From Tubulanus polymorphus (Eukaryota > Nemertea > Palaeonemertea > Tubulaniformes > Tubulanidae), in assembly GCF_964204645.1 (NCBI RefSeq), contig NC_134026.1:7575450-7639449 (forward strand): a DNA stretch of 64,000 bases, in the 5' to 3' direction. Every line of letters starts with the position of its first letter. Position 1 is the stretch's first letter. The notes beneath the pieces were generated by a model. It searched no databases. It was not told the origin of the DNA and saw nothing but the letters and a program-made list of their open reading frames with translations. Made by a program: the position numbers and the translations under genes. Below are positions 48,801 through 61,048 of this stretch, piece by piece.

Positions 48801-51800
48801 CAATCATAGATGATGTCATGAGCTACACAACTTTCCAATTGATTGTGGTTACAAAATATGCATAGGTATGAATATAATAAAGAAATGCTAAGATATTGTA
48901 TTATTCAACGCCCCCTGGTGGCCATATACGAAATCCAATTACCTTGAAACTCACCACAATCATAGAACACGTTATGAGCTACAACTTTCTAATTGATTGT
49001 GGTAGCAAAATATGCTTAGGTATCAATATAATGTGGAAAAACTTTTTCCCACTTACGAATGAGTACTGGTGACACCAAGATGGCCGCCAATTGCGTCATA
49101 ATTGGCTGATGAAAAATACATGTCTCAGGTATAAAACATCCCTTTCCAAAGAATACCCATCACAAATTGTAATGAGAAATGGCAAACCAGTAGGAAGCTA
49201 CAGGACTCAGAATTCGGGCCAAAATTAACATTTTTGGGCACTAAAAAGGTCATAGGACGGCCATCTTGAGTCCGATCGACCCAATTTTTGTTATGTTGAT
49301 GGGCCCTGGGGGGATTCACATATATCCGAAAGATCAAGGTAATTGATCAAAGCGTCTTCAAAATTTCCCTCAAAAAGTTCAAAAATGTGTAAAAAGTGCT
49401 GATTTTGGCGAACAACAATGGCTGCCAGTCGGTCATCTTGATTCTGACAGGGCCAGTTTTTGGGCTGAAGATGTGTCTAGGGTAGATACATGTGTAACAC
49501 AAATATTAAAACATTACCTTGAAGCGTCTTCAAAACTTCCCAAAATAACTGGATTCCGTCTGCGGACGGAAGGACGAACGGACGGACGGACGACGGACGA
49601 AAAGTGAACGCAATAGCCCGCTGGGTCTAAAGTCCCAAGTGGGCTAAAAATGATCATGATAATGATAGCTTTCCATACATTTTGCAAATGATAAGTAAAA
49701 ACAAATTATTTTTCTATGGAAACGAAATTTTGTAGTTATTCTTTTTTGGAAATTTATCTTTTTGTATATTTTGTATGCTTCATACACTAAATAGCTCAAT
49801 TACAGGATGATTATTTGTTACCTTTTTTACATCTACGAAATCTTCGTCACCGAGTTCTGCCCTTGCCGCGTATCCAAACTTCATCGCTTCAATGAATCTA
49901 TGGAAAAACAGCGTCGCCTGTTCTTCATCCAGTTTACGAGGTTTATAATTATACCCTGGTTCGAAATAAAACATTCGTGCAACATTAGTGAACGCATAAC
50001 TCACCTCGAGTAGGGTATATTATATACCCATCATTTACTTCTATCGTTGACAGAACGCACCCTGGTGAATGAGACAGGCATATATGGGAATATAATCTGC
50101 GCTAGAAAAATAGCATTACCGATTACGCTAACTTCCTGACGAGTTCGCCCCCTGGTTTCTGGGGTGCTTACCGTCTAGAATGCTAAGTATATACCCGACG
50201 AGTCCACCCGACGATGGAGGGGGTAGTGAGTGCACTGTCAAACCACTGTTCAGTTTAATCGACGTTGGTTGACGCCATTTTACACGGTATTGACTTAAAT
50301 CTTCTTTAGTGACGATCGACGCTGAATTAGAAAATAAATAATAGAAAACATCACTAACATGGCTGCTTACAGGAATCCCCTAATGACGTCATCAAGTCGG
50401 AGATGATATCAACTTATTAGCTATTGAAAAGATGCTACTATAGAAATTGGTGACATTATAAGGGAGTTATGACACGTTTAAGTCGTCCTTACAATATTCT
50501 TTAAGATCTTTGATGATATCCTCAGCTAGTGAACCGTTATAGTATGTGTCAGCGCCCTCTAGCGCGATTAGTTTTAATGTTTTCGCTAGAATTGGCCTCT
50601 TGATTTTTTCGCCAACTTCATAAATGTCGTCGGTGGCCGGGTTGACGTAGATGGCCCTAAAATTCAACAACAAAATGTTCTAATAAGTTTCGATATGAGT
50701 ATTGGTTGTATGGTTTCCTAAAGATGGCGCCACATACTTGAGATATGTATTATTCATAATGGCTCCAAATCTCGCTTTTGCCGCTAGGTGGGTTCCGGGC
50801 GTCATTGGTATCCCGTCCTCACACAGTTCAATTGTCGGTTGAAATAGATCTTCCCACGATAACCGGCCGAATGCTTGATGAGCTGCCCAATACCCAGCCA
50901 CCTGTCCGGGCACGCCTAATGATTTGCCGCCTGAAATTTGGAAGGTACGTAATCTTAACGGGTGGAATTTACCAAACTTGCAGCTAGTTCCGGATATTTT
51001 TCGAAAAAATCTATGTTAATCTGATGTTAAGGGGTTTTGAATGACCTTCACGTGCTTCCTCTGGCTTCCCTACGAACATATCTTCGGTTGCCGCTAGTGG
51101 CGCCGTCTCTCGGGCATCGAGTGTATGTAACTTCTTGGTGGCGCTAGAATGAAATTATGAATAGATTTACAATATCTGGGTCGATCCCTCAACACTTACA
51201 GGTTCTATCACTCTGGATTTTACTGACTTTGGGTCATTTGATCTGACAGAGTGTAGGGTAGAACAATTTTAATCTAGGTTGAGATGCCGAGTCTTGATTA
51301 GTTAATACAATACTTACCGGTCATAGAAGTTCATGAAGAACCCACCTCCTATACCAGTACTGTGTGAATTAGCTACTCCTAAACACAGAGCTGTCGTTAT
51401 AGCTGCGTCAATAGCTGAACCATTCTTACGTAGCATATCTCTATACGTTGAATAGATAGAGAGAGAACATTAACCCTTTATTTACGAAACCCGACACCAT
51501 GGGACTGAATCGAAATCTCGTTGCCGACGTCAATTAGTGTTCTTTAGATGCGTCATTATGGCCGCACACTTTGGCACTACAATTTGAACGTTCTAATGTC
51601 TTGTTCTTAACTTTTGTGTTAACCGATAACATGGGCTGTAAACATTACGGTATAATAAAGTAGTTTTGAATTTGAATTCGAATTTGACTGTAACATTTGA
51701 CTTCAGTTAGCAAATACATGTGTGGCCATTAGGACGCGCTGTGACGTAATATCACGCGGCTGATTACGATTACGATTACGATTTATTTACACTCCAACCA

Positions 51801-52355
51801 TTTCCATGGTATATGGAGGAAAACTATTACACATGTATATACAAATATTTACAAAACAACACTGAAGTGATTAAAATTTAGAGAATGAAAACGTAACAAA
51901 ATATTTACAATACTATATATACTATTATGTACATCAACTATTGCATTATATCTATTACCACCTAGCGTTAGATATACGAACTACTTACGTTCCTATAACA
52001 GAACAGTAGGACGCATCAGTTACTACAGTCGCTTTACTATAGGTTTTCTGGACGCCGTCACATTTTGTTGGATCACGGGGAGGACCAAACGGAAGGGGAG
52101 GTTTCGGCGCAAGGCTGAACAGTAGTCCGGTGATTATAGCGACACCTATACAGAACACGATGAACACTCCCGCTAGTTTCTTACACGAGCATCTAAAACA
52201 GAAACACAATCACTAACAACATGAAATTAAAATCAGTTTGACTGTACGTTAGTTAGCATTCATGATTATTGATTTCATAACAGCAGTCAGTAAAGCACCT
52301 GCAAACACCTGGCTGGTTATAAATACAGCCGCGGTAACGAGTGCACATACTTCAT
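45893..52355 (-). CDS. Gamma-glutamyltransferase B (type II membrane enzyme), 12 coding exons
   Basis: Exons in order: 52351-52355, 51989-52192, 51318-51440, 51052-51143, 50738-50930, 50493-50656, 50172-50321, 49822-49955, 47735-47922, 47192-47432, 46675-46788, 45893-46042; in phase throughout, 585 aa (human GGT1 569). Exon 1 contributes only ATGAA, giving MKCSCKKLAGVFIVF: a short cytoplasmic tail and membrane anchor, as in human GGT1. Landmarks: GIGGGFFMNFYDR, LDARETAP, GVPGQVAGYWAAHQAFGRL, YYNGSLAEDI, LPPPSSGG, GDEDFVDV, the nucleophile Thr396 in [45 protein letters not shown] and the C-terminal SDPRKGGCPDGF. The family is extracellular and takes part in glutathione turnover and gamma-glutamyl transfer. 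All catalytic landmarks are kept. Several exons equal gene A in length (193, 164, 188, 114). Confidence 0.92.
46185..46350 (-). pseudogene. GPCR relic inside the last GGT B intron
   Basis: The minus strand matches TM1 of the second receptor subfamily (ATTCTGCC...TTCTTT...AATTCAGCTACTTTC...ATAAGTCGCAGATTCCG) and runs into CTAACTATCTTATCGTTTTG, the start of TM2. Frames are broken, and only about 160 bp survive, between GGT B exons 11 and 12. Confidence 0.65.
46975..47170 (+). mobile_element. LINE 3' end (5'-truncated)
   Basis: The plus-strand frame ending in TGA at 47119 includes FSHKGPLLWNSLPVGIRKIE and then CFRKALKTLLYRRHY. This is the PLLWNSLP...F...LK ending of non-LTR reverse transcriptase ORFs. 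A TTATTA-rich tail at about 47150-47170 ends the element beside GGT B exon 10. It is antisense within the GGT B intron between exons 10 and 11. Confidence 0.75.
48390..49644. mobile_element. Non-autonomous inverted-repeat element with internal tandem repeats
   Basis: Bounded by GCCCACTTGGGA (48390-48401) and its exact complement TCCCAAGTGGGC (49633-49644). It carries four internal units of about 155 bp and, near its right end, a GACGGACGGACGACGGACG minisatellite. No transposase frame is present. Similar GACGGACG ... AATAGCCC sequences are, to my recollection, common in lophotrochozoan genomes. It occupies the intron between GGT B exons 8 and 9. Confidence 0.6.
48442..49040. repeat. Four direct repeats of about 155 bp
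   Basis: Units begin at CAACGCCCCCTGG at 48442, 48596, 48750 and 48906, spacing 154-156 bp. Each holds AATGACCTTGAAACTCACC, ATCATAGAACATGTCATGA and CAAAATATGCCTAGGTA variants. They form part of the 48390-49644 element. Confidence 0.85.
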
Positions 52356-52499
52356 TGAAAAAAGTAAATACGTAGCACGAGGAAACGGGGAGCGTGGAGC
52401 GGGAGCAATCCCAGAACAGCTCCCGCGTTCTTGAGTAAACATGGTTGTGAGTGTTACTTTGAAGCATTGTTTAAAACACCAGGATCAGTTCTATACAAA

Positions 52500-54470
52500 T
52501 TATGATAATTTATTCTTATAAACATAGCGTATAATATTTACATACAATTAACAATTCAATAATACAGACCTATATACGTATTGGGTATTGATTGAATAAT
52601 AGTAATGAGTGAGCATATCGAGGTTGACAAATATTGTTGTTCACGAGGTTCTTTCCGTGAGATGAGATCTAATAAGGTAAAATAAGCTCTAATGCAAATG
52701 TAAATGCATTAGGGATCATTTATTTCTTACGTACGCATAAAATTTGAATTTTTCAACCCCCCTCCCCCTCTGTACGTAGAATGGGCCAATATTTCGTATA
52801 CATTAAGCATTGCAGTACGCAATTGCACTGACCCCTCCCCTTCCCCTAATGTAATAAATGAATGATCCCTTAGCATTAAAATATACGGAGCCAAGCGAGT
52901 TGTAGCAACAACTTATGGAAGCAATAGCTGCTTGTCCTATCAATTCTAGAACTCCACCGTCATTCCCCGCCGGGTGGCAAACGCTTGAGCCAAAGTGCTC
53001 CATGACGGATGATACTCGACCCCAGCGTTGCTAGTGGCTATCGAGTTACAGCACCTCCTTGTGGTTAATAGAGATGGCACATACCGTGTGTTTAAACATT
53101 GCTCATCCCGGAGTTGGAGTTGCTTCGCTGTAAAAAACGACCACAGACGACATTTACATATATCACGTTTTATCCAACAACAAGTCCGCCTTACAATCCG
53201 TGCAATCTGATATCCCGTATTAGATACACATCTTAATCCTAATTCGGGTATCCGTATTATAGTGTCACCATTCATTGATGTTTGATGGTATTCAAAATCT
53301 ACTTGTACAGCTTTATCCATAGTAAATCCCTTTCATTCACTGAACCAAACTCTATCCTGAGCAGCTTAACCGGTATAATATACACATAATTACAGCAGTT
53401 TTAAATCTTTTTTTTCAATATGCATTCATTTCTAATCACTGGTATCTAGGCCTAATGTCGTATTAATTCTGTGTCCCTATAAATCACACATGTGACGTGC
53501 ATTCCCCTGTAGTGAATACATATCCGGGCACCAGCTGGATATCTCGATCGATTTGTTAATCGATTTTCAACCAACTAGAATTATTTCTCTATCCTAGACA
53601 AAAGATCTGGGGCGGCAGTTGCTCAAAAGTTGGCACGAGTTACCTGATAGTCAAATACCATCCATGATTGAAATGTCACATCACTGTTATTTCTATTCAC
53701 TACTTAATTCCTAACTAACTTTTGAGCGACCGCCCCCTCTCCGATAAAAAAGATTCAATGGGATTTAGTTAAAACTACTCTTATCTTGGTGTCCTACCCT
53801 TGGATCAAACATCAGTGACAGCAGTGGTCCTTAGCACGCACAGGCCACGAAGACTGATCAGAATCTATTAAATATGTGTCATTTTCCAAATGCCTTTTAA
53901 AAGGTTCAGAACTAAAACTATGGATCCAGTTTTCAATTTATAGTTGCAGGAAGACAAACTCCTGAATTAGGGTTCGTTTTACTTATTTGAAGCGTTCCAT
54001 AATCATTGATTTCATTCTTACCATTTTGTTCGTAGTCATAGTTTATGAGAGGCTGACATGAATCGTCCATAACAAGAAACTCCATCAGCCTTATACCTAT
54101 CACCCGACAATCTAATAATCCCCAATTATTGATTATCGATTGCTACCTAATTTATATCCAGCTAATCTTTCGTTTCAAACGGATAAAATGTCCGGTATCA
54201 TTTTCATATCACAGAACAAACTACAAATTACACGGCAAAAGGGTTCGATTATCGAGGTCAATGAGACGTGCCTCAAAACGTAGCTATATCCATACTGTCA
54301 CTGACAAAATACACAACCCCGAAAATATTCTACACAGCAAAATAGTGAAAATAGAAACAAATCAGGTTTGACTTGTTAGAATCCGTAAAATTTCCCTAGG
54401 CGTACTAACGACCAGATATGACCCAAAAACAAGTTCAATTACGCACTTTAAGAATTAATCGCAACTTGAG
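52500..54470. other. Intergenic, 5' of GGT B
   Basis: No supported gene. A minus-strand frame starting at 53320 (MDKAVQVDFEYHQ) was tested as an alternative GGT B first exon but does not offer a donor in the needed phase. GGT B 5' UTR and promoter should lie just upstream of 52355. Confidence 0.5.
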
Positions 54471-54479
54471 TTGAGTTGA

Positions 54480-54720
54480 AATCAAGGCCCAGTCTGAAAG
54501 CATCTTTATCCTAAGTCATCATTAGGAATTCAGCTGTCCTGGGAGATGACTATAGTGGGATAAAGTCGGAACGTTGAATTAACAACTAGCTCAATAATAT
54601 TTCGTTCTTCACCATGCAGGGATTTTATATTAACTTTACGACATGTTTATTAACCGGTTGAGGTTGAAGTGCACTTAAGTGTTTCATCAACGGTTTCAGT
54701 TTAAAAAAAATACTTCTGAG
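54480..54720 (+). mobile_element. Decayed Penelope-like remnant
   Basis: Resembles the 35190-35290 fragment and its surroundings. At 54538-54576 CTGGGAGATGACTATAG ... AAAGTCGGAACGTTGAATT is a mutated version of the hammerhead-like core, followed by ACCATGCAGGGATTTTATA. Core bases are changed, so no ribozyme is expected. Confidence 0.5.
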
Positions 54721-54899
54721 ATTGAAAAAATGTTTTGTTCACACATACCGACTTTGCTTTATATCAACGAATTGTTCTTGTACAATTATACAACTGAGTT
54801 CATCCTCCTGTTTATTGGCGCGTCTTCTAATCCTACCGAGAACCATCACGACTTATTCCACCACTTCAATGACAGCGAACTAAACTAAAAATCCTATCA

Positions 54900-57520
54900 G
54901 CGCGCGGTCAAGGGGGGGAGAGGAAGAGGAACCTGCATGAACCAATCAATCGCATCTGTTACTTTAATGTCAATTCTAATATTCCACGTAACATCAGGTG
55001 ATTATATCTGATTGGACACGTCCTAATTTACCCGCGCGTGCACGTTATTCCCCCATCCCGATCAGGGTTCTGTCTACCTGTATAGAATGTGATGTTTAAA
55101 CCGCCTCGAAACAACCGCTATTCTCAACAGTCTATCTATATATGACTTCCTCTTGAGGTGGTCACCTTGAATGATGACATCAATTACTTTTTTACAGTTT
55201 CACTACCTAAATCCTTCGACCCAGTTTCACAGATGCCGGTTTAGTTTGACTCTATAGTTAAATCAGTTCATTTCCCGCGTTTTTAATTTCTTAAGTCAAA
55301 TTCTAATTGTGGAACTGGACCAACATCAAAAGACAACTGATTCTGCATATATGTGATGGACCATCGCATATATGCAATATCAGTTAACCTAATACAAGGT
55401 TAACCTAAACTAACTGGACCTTGCGCGGATAAACCAATGAAAAAGCTCTTGCGAACTCAATAGTGACACCAGCGTCTAAACCCTGTGCATACCCTCACGG
55501 TAAGGTTTAAATCGTCACAACCAGATATTAATAAAATGTATAATTTAGAAGCAGCGCGCACCTGTATAAATAAATACACACCGCTTGCAAATATCTATAG
55601 AGCTGTAGTAAATATAGTGGCTGATAAATATGAATTCGCGTCAGACTGTAACATTGACACTGAACAACCACAAATACGTTTTCTGATTAAAAAACACCTG
55701 ACGATGATCTCTATGATTCCAATACATCGCTTTTAGATTTGTACGTATGAAGTGGCTTTAAAATTCATTATCCATCCTCGACTCTTGAGTGGGCGGTAAT
55801 TCCGCTATGGATTTGTATAATTCTTTTCAAACTAAGACTTAGTGGAAATTACCAGTGGCCAGTTGCACAGTCGTAACTTAAGTCCAAAAGTGGTTTTAAA
55901 TGTTAAGGCTGGTCTTAAATTGTTAGATTGGCTATAGAACAAAGTTGGTCTTAGACTGGTCTTAAGCCTAAGCCATGTCTATGCAACCGTCCCCAGGAGA
56001 ATAGTCACGTGACTAGCGGGGTACTGTTCTCCATACGTAAGTGTATTCATTGTGTTCAACTTTCGTCACATTTCTAACAAAACCAATCCATATTTTCGTC
56101 ATTTTACCTTCTGCCTTCTCTTTTTACGAATAGTGATTCAAACTCCTCGTTTGTAGTGTCATTAACCTTCCCAGTTTCTTCTTCGTCATCGTTTCCAGTG
56201 TCATCTTCACTGTCGATGAGGAAATCGTAAGAGTTTGATTGACGTGTTATTTTCATATCGTTTACGTAAAAACACGTTATATAACTAAATAATCTGTAAC
56301 ACGTGTGTTGTAAAGTCTAATCGTCTACAAAATGGATATGTTACGATACAACGAATACATATTGTCAGTGCCGTCTCTTCCTAATTCATCGAGGGCTTAA
56401 ATCCTAAAGACCACAGAAATGTTTATTAATGTTACGTCCTTATTGTAGAAACTCCAAAGCTCGTTCCTTACATAGTTTCTGATCAGCATAGGCCTAACCA
56501 TATAGGTAACAACATCCTTGCCTAACCATATAGGTAACAACATCCTTGAGTATGTGTTGTAAAGATAACCTAAATCCTTGCAAAATAAACACAAAAAGAT
56601 TCGTAAATGTTCCCTTGCGCTAGAATTTCATCCTGATATCATAATAGTTTCCTGATATGGTCATCGTCTTCGGAGTTCGTGTTAGTACATCATCTTTAGG
56701 AATACCGAATCACTGTCTCAGATAAGAGTATTGTGTTGACCGATGAAGTCTTCTTCTCTGCGATACAGAATTGTATTAATATAGGCATTTTTCGATGTAG
56801 AGACACGTGTATGTCTGTGCGCGGGTGATCTTCACTCATTGTCTATACTATACCAGTTTAACAGCTGCGTTCAAAGTCGATTACCAACGTACCTGCATTA
56901 TTTCAAATAAATCGAAAATAACGACTGCAGACAATTGTTCAACCATTTATATTTGCGCGTTTAGAAAGACAGTTATTCTACCCAGAAAACCGGGCTCCAC
57001 TGGGCCAAAAAATTGCCAAAAACTATAACCTGAACTAATCCTAGTGCTAGCTAGGGCGTACGTACGTATACCCGAGGCTAAAACGAACCTCAAGCGTCCA
57101 GGATGTCAGCTGAGCATGGTTACCACTAGACATGAACGGTAGTAAGTAAAGATGGCTCAACTCCAGATCAGGTAAAAGTAGATCTGCGGGTTGGTTCCAA
57201 CATTTTCACTGAGAAAAGTATTAATACGCGCAGATCGATAGAAAGAGGCACGTAAAGTAATTTTCAGAAGTCGACAATCGGCAATCGGCACGATGGAACT
57301 ATTTTGAACTATTTTGATCATTCGAACGTAGGTGTGGCGATGATTCACTTAAATAATGCCCACTATCATTCTCTAATTACTGGGGTTTCTAATCACATTA
57401 GCAAAGATTTCCGTGGGCTGTTCTTGTTCCCATATAAAGGTTATTTTCCACCAGAAATTTCACAGTTTAGGGAAAAAACGAGAACGTAGATTCGAAAAGG
57501 GTTGACGTTTAAGTCAATCA
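54900..57520. other. Intergenic, no gene seen
   Basis: AT-rich, with a perfect tandem duplication of about 33 bp at 56487-56545 (CCTAACCATATAGGTAACAA unit). No gene supported. Confidence 0.5.
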
Positions 57521-57526
57521 AACTTG

Positions 57527-57602
57527 AAATCTTCATGCAGAAATATTCACGAGTTTCTCGTCCCATTAATAGATATATGTAGACATTCACCACATAGTTT
57601 AA
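57527..57602 (-). pseudogene. GPCR relic (end of TM7 and C-tail)
   Basis: The minus strand reads AACTATGTGGTGAATGTCTA ... GGGACGAGAAACTCGTGAAT ... matching NYVVNFYIYLLLGREIREYF of the second receptor subfamily. Nothing else of that receptor is left. Confidence 0.7.
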
Positions 57603-57604
57603 GG

Positions 57605-57850
57605 TATTTCAATGAATTCTTGTGCTTAACGAATTGATATTTAATTCAGTTGCATTTTCGTTCTACACAATTAATATTCACGAATCTGAGAAAATTGTAT
57701 TAGATTTCTGAGAATTGATTTTCTCTCGCTGTTAACAATAAATCTTACAAATGAATTGTAGTTGTAATAAAGACTTATTATATAATACTTAATTGTTAAC
57801 TGTATTAAAGTTGAATAAATTTTCCAATACGCGAGACGACATGGTCAGTT
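57605..57850 (-). repeat. Dispersed repeat family, member 6 (inverted)
   Basis: Reverse-complement copy of the 6770-7100 block, immediately followed by the 20-bp minisatellite and then a GPCR start, the same order as at 40435-40821. Confidence 0.65.
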
Positions 57851-57960
57851 CCGGAATTTTCTCAAACAGTCAGTATACTCTCAGATAGTCAGTACACTCT
57901 CAGACAGTCAGTACACCCTCAGACTATCAGTACACTCTCAGACAGTCACTACACTCTCAT
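57850..57960. repeat. 20-bp minisatellite upstream of a GPCR pseudogene
   Basis: About five units of ACTCTCAGACAGTCAGTACA, ending just before the ATG at 57970. Confidence 0.75.
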
Positions 57961-57969
57961 TCGATTTTG

Positions 57970-59637
57970 ATGAATTCTACTCGGATTCAAAATGGTCGAG
58001 CTTATCTTAGTAACATGATTATCATGTCTCTGGAGAACAGAACTGCAATCTACCTGTGACTTTGTCACTGGTCATTCTGCCTCTTTGGTTCTTTTTAGGA
58101 GCCTTCGAAAATTCAGCTACTTTCTTGATAATGATAAGTCGCAGATTCCGGAGTTTATCTTAGGCTATAAACAATCTTATCATTTTGTCTCTCATTGATT
58201 TTACGTTCTGCACCAGTTTTCCACGTTAAAGATGGTCCCATATTCATCATGAATTCACTTATCAGTTGGCAAATCTATGAATTAGTAATGGCGCTTGTAA
58301 ACTGTAATATATCGTAGTTAATAGTAGCAATATCTCTAGAACGTGCGGCAGTTGTGCTCTTCCCGTTCACATATCGTTTGATATGTACACCGAGAGTTGC
58401 TAGATTTGCCATATTGATAATAAATAGTGACTGCACTGGTTCTATATCTCACACCTACTTTGTCGGTACATTTTGCTGACCAGTTTTATGGATGTTTTAT
58501 CTGTTGATTGATCTCAAGTACATTTCTGGTTCTCACTCTTCTTCCAACTGTGTCTTTACATTTTTCCAATCAGTTTTTGATTGACCAAGTAACATTTTTT
58601 ACAATAATGGCTGTCTACCGTTAAATTCCATCGTAACATCAAATTCTGTTATAACAATTCAATTATTCAGGGGTTCAAAAATGTTCGGTTCAAGTCCATT
58701 ATAGCGTGGAATAGTTGACGAACCGACAAACCGACATACCGACAAACCGACGAACGGACAAACCGACATACCGCTAAACCGACAAACTCGTATTCCCTCG
58801 ATCCAGCCACGGGTAATCCACGGAAAAACCCTGTCCGTCGATCACAGCCACATAAGGGTAATCCACGCACCACACAGCCCCTCGATCCCAGCCACATTAT
58901 ATAAGGGTAATCCACGCAACCACTCAGCCCCTCGATATATAGCCACTTTATATGAGGGAAATCGGCGGGTAATCCACGCATATACCCAGCCCCTCGATCC
59001 TAGCCACTTTATATGAGGGTAATCGGCGGTAATCCAGGTACATACCCAGCCCCTCGATCCCAGCCACTTTATATAAGGGTAATCACGGACACACACAGCA
59101 CCTCGATCCCAGCCACTTTGTATAAGGGTAATCCACGCATACACGCAGCCCCTCGATCCCAGCCACTTTATATAAGGGTAATCCACGCACGGATTTATCT
59201 TTTTGTCGGTTCGTTGGTTTGTCGGTTCGTCGGTTTGTCGGTATGTCGGTTCGTCGGTTTGTCGGTATGTCGGTTTGTCGGTTTGTCGGTTCGTCGGTTT
59301 GTCGGTTCGTCGGTATGTCGGTATGTTCGCACGTCCCTATGGCGTAATGTCGTAAGATTCAATCACTCCAATATTGGCGGATTAATTCCAAATACCAGTC
59401 CAATGTGATAAGTCTCTGCTGGAACTATTTAATGCTATAGTGGACTTGAGCCAAATGTTTTCGTCTGATCAGAAAACTACAAAATCGAAACGTACAACAA
59501 TAATGCTTGTAACAGTTTCACTCGCATTTGCAATATTTACACTTCCATCCACTATTACCGCAATATCACCGATGCCTGAACTGCTCAATAATTTCCTTTT
59601 GGACATTTTTCGCAATTCCAAGTTTTAAAGTGAAAAT
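57970..59637 (+). pseudogene. GPCR pseudogene split by a transposable element
   Basis: Begins MNSTRIQNGRAYLSN in the family frame, then a TGA after about 29 codons, several frameshifts and deletions, yet readable blocks equivalent to TM1 (AATTCAGCTACTTTCTTGAT), TM3 (CTAGAACGTGCGGCAGTTGT) and TM5. At TM5-TM6 (AAAAATG) it is interrupted by the 58687-59452 element. It resumes as SSDQKTTKSKRTTIMLV and TM6 and stops before TM7. Clearly dead; member of the 38347/40821/43210 subfamily. Confidence 0.85.
58687..59452. mobile_element. 766-bp non-autonomous DNA transposon with terminal inverted repeats
   Basis: Left end GGTTCAAGTCCATTATAGC and right end GCTATAGTGGACTTGAGCC are imperfect inverted repeats. 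Flanks AAATGTTC (58679-58686) and AAATGTTT (59453-59460) look like an 8-bp target-site duplication with one mismatch, as in hAT-like elements. Inside, a GACAAACCGACATACC run (58715-58795) and its inverted counterpart (about 59200-59325) bracket a tandem array of about 50-bp units (AGCCCCTCGATCCCAGCCAC, 58850-59185). No transposase. Repetitive frames across it are by-products of the satellite. Confidence 0.7.
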
Positions 59638-59639
59638 CA

Positions 59640-60940
59640 ACTAACAAACCTTTTAGTGGGTCGATACTCAGGATGATCTTCATACAAAATAGCAACATTT
59701 GATTCGTTTTTCTCTTCTGTCATCATAGTTCTAAATATCCCTTCGGAATAATAATATCCGTTCCTTATTCAAAACACAACCACAACAACAAACTATGCTC
59801 ATACATATCTTATTAGACCATTGTCTCAAATGAGCACGTCGTATGTATACATCTAAATATAGATTTAGTTCAATTTACTGATTACGAATAATCACATGAA
59901 ATTATTGGCAAAAATAAATCATCGAGTTTGATCGACCTTAATCTAAAAAGTCAAGATTCAAAGCAAATAACACAATGGATCAATATTGTTCCGCGCTTGA
60001 ATCGTTACTCGCATTTGTATATCAGGTTGCATAGATTTATTTTGAATTTAATCTGTGTTAAATAGTGTGCAATCGGGACAATTTATAACGACAAAAATTG
60101 TTACTATAAACCATGTAGATTCGGTTGTACGGATCGAGAATCTGGTTTATATAAAAAATGTCACTTTAAACCAGATGGAAGTGTACGGATCAGGAATCTG
60201 GGTTATAGCGTCACAAATTGTCGCAGTATAAACCTGTGTGTTTACGTGGTTGCAAATTGAACTGGCTTTATGTAAAAAGTCTGTAAAGGCAATGACGCTA
60301 TTCATGACACTATTATCACGGATTCTATTGTGACCTTTGTTTTCCGTGTATAGAACTGATAGATACTTTACAACCTGTTCAAATGTTTTACTAAAACATA
60401 TTCAATATTTGAAAATGAATTCTTGTACAAAAAATTGACATTTCATTTATTGAAATTTATATTTTACACAATAATTAACTTTCACAAAATATGAGTAAAT
60501 TGTGTTAGATTTCTGAGAATTGATTTTCTATTCGTTCTTAACAATAAATCTTAGCTGGCAGAGAGAGTTACAGAGATTCGCCTCTTTCAAAATAAAGACA
60601 GGCTTTGGTGATTAACTCCAAATCTTAAGCTGTTATATTTTCACCGGAATCTTGCAACTCCTATATAATGTACGGAATTAATTTACAGTTTTCCTTGCTT
60701 CAACTCATATGTTTAGTTTACGATCTATTTGTACATTGTATCATGTAAAAACACTTATATGTTTTGATTATTCTTTTAATAGCTTTAATTAATCAATAAT
60801 CTTTACAGCACGGACTCAGAATGGTCCCGAAATTACTAAGATGACTATTAGGCTGCGATTTAAGTTTTTCACGGAATTCAATTTTTAAGCATACTGCACT
60901 ATGATTGAACCGGTTTCAAATGCACATATCATTTGCATTA
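59640..60940. other. Intergenic with one dispersed-repeat copy
   Basis: AT-rich. About 60355-60560 is an inverted member of the 6770-7100 repeat family. No gene supported before the methyltransferase at 61049. Confidence 0.55.
60355..60560 (-). repeat. Dispersed repeat family, member 7 (inverted)
   Basis: Contains ACAACCTGTTCAAATGTTTT, GAGAATTGATTTTCTATTCG and AACAATAAATCTTA, matching the inverted 6770-7100 block. Confidence 0.55.
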
Positions 60941-61048
60941 TAAGAATTGCCATTTTTAGGTCACAGAGTAGGTATATACGTTTATTGTATATCAACCGGT
61001 ACTCATACAGAATGTTTTAATCAAATCATACAGTACACAGTCGTCAGT

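Noticed and set aside
53200-53320. MDKAVQVDFEYHQ frame as first exon of GGT B
   Set aside because: No donor in phase 2 fits the second exon, whereas ATGAA at 52351-52355 joins perfectly.
58842-59408. Repetitive frames rich in GSRG and VCRFVGLS
   Set aside because: They are read straight from the tandem repeats of the 58687-59452 element.
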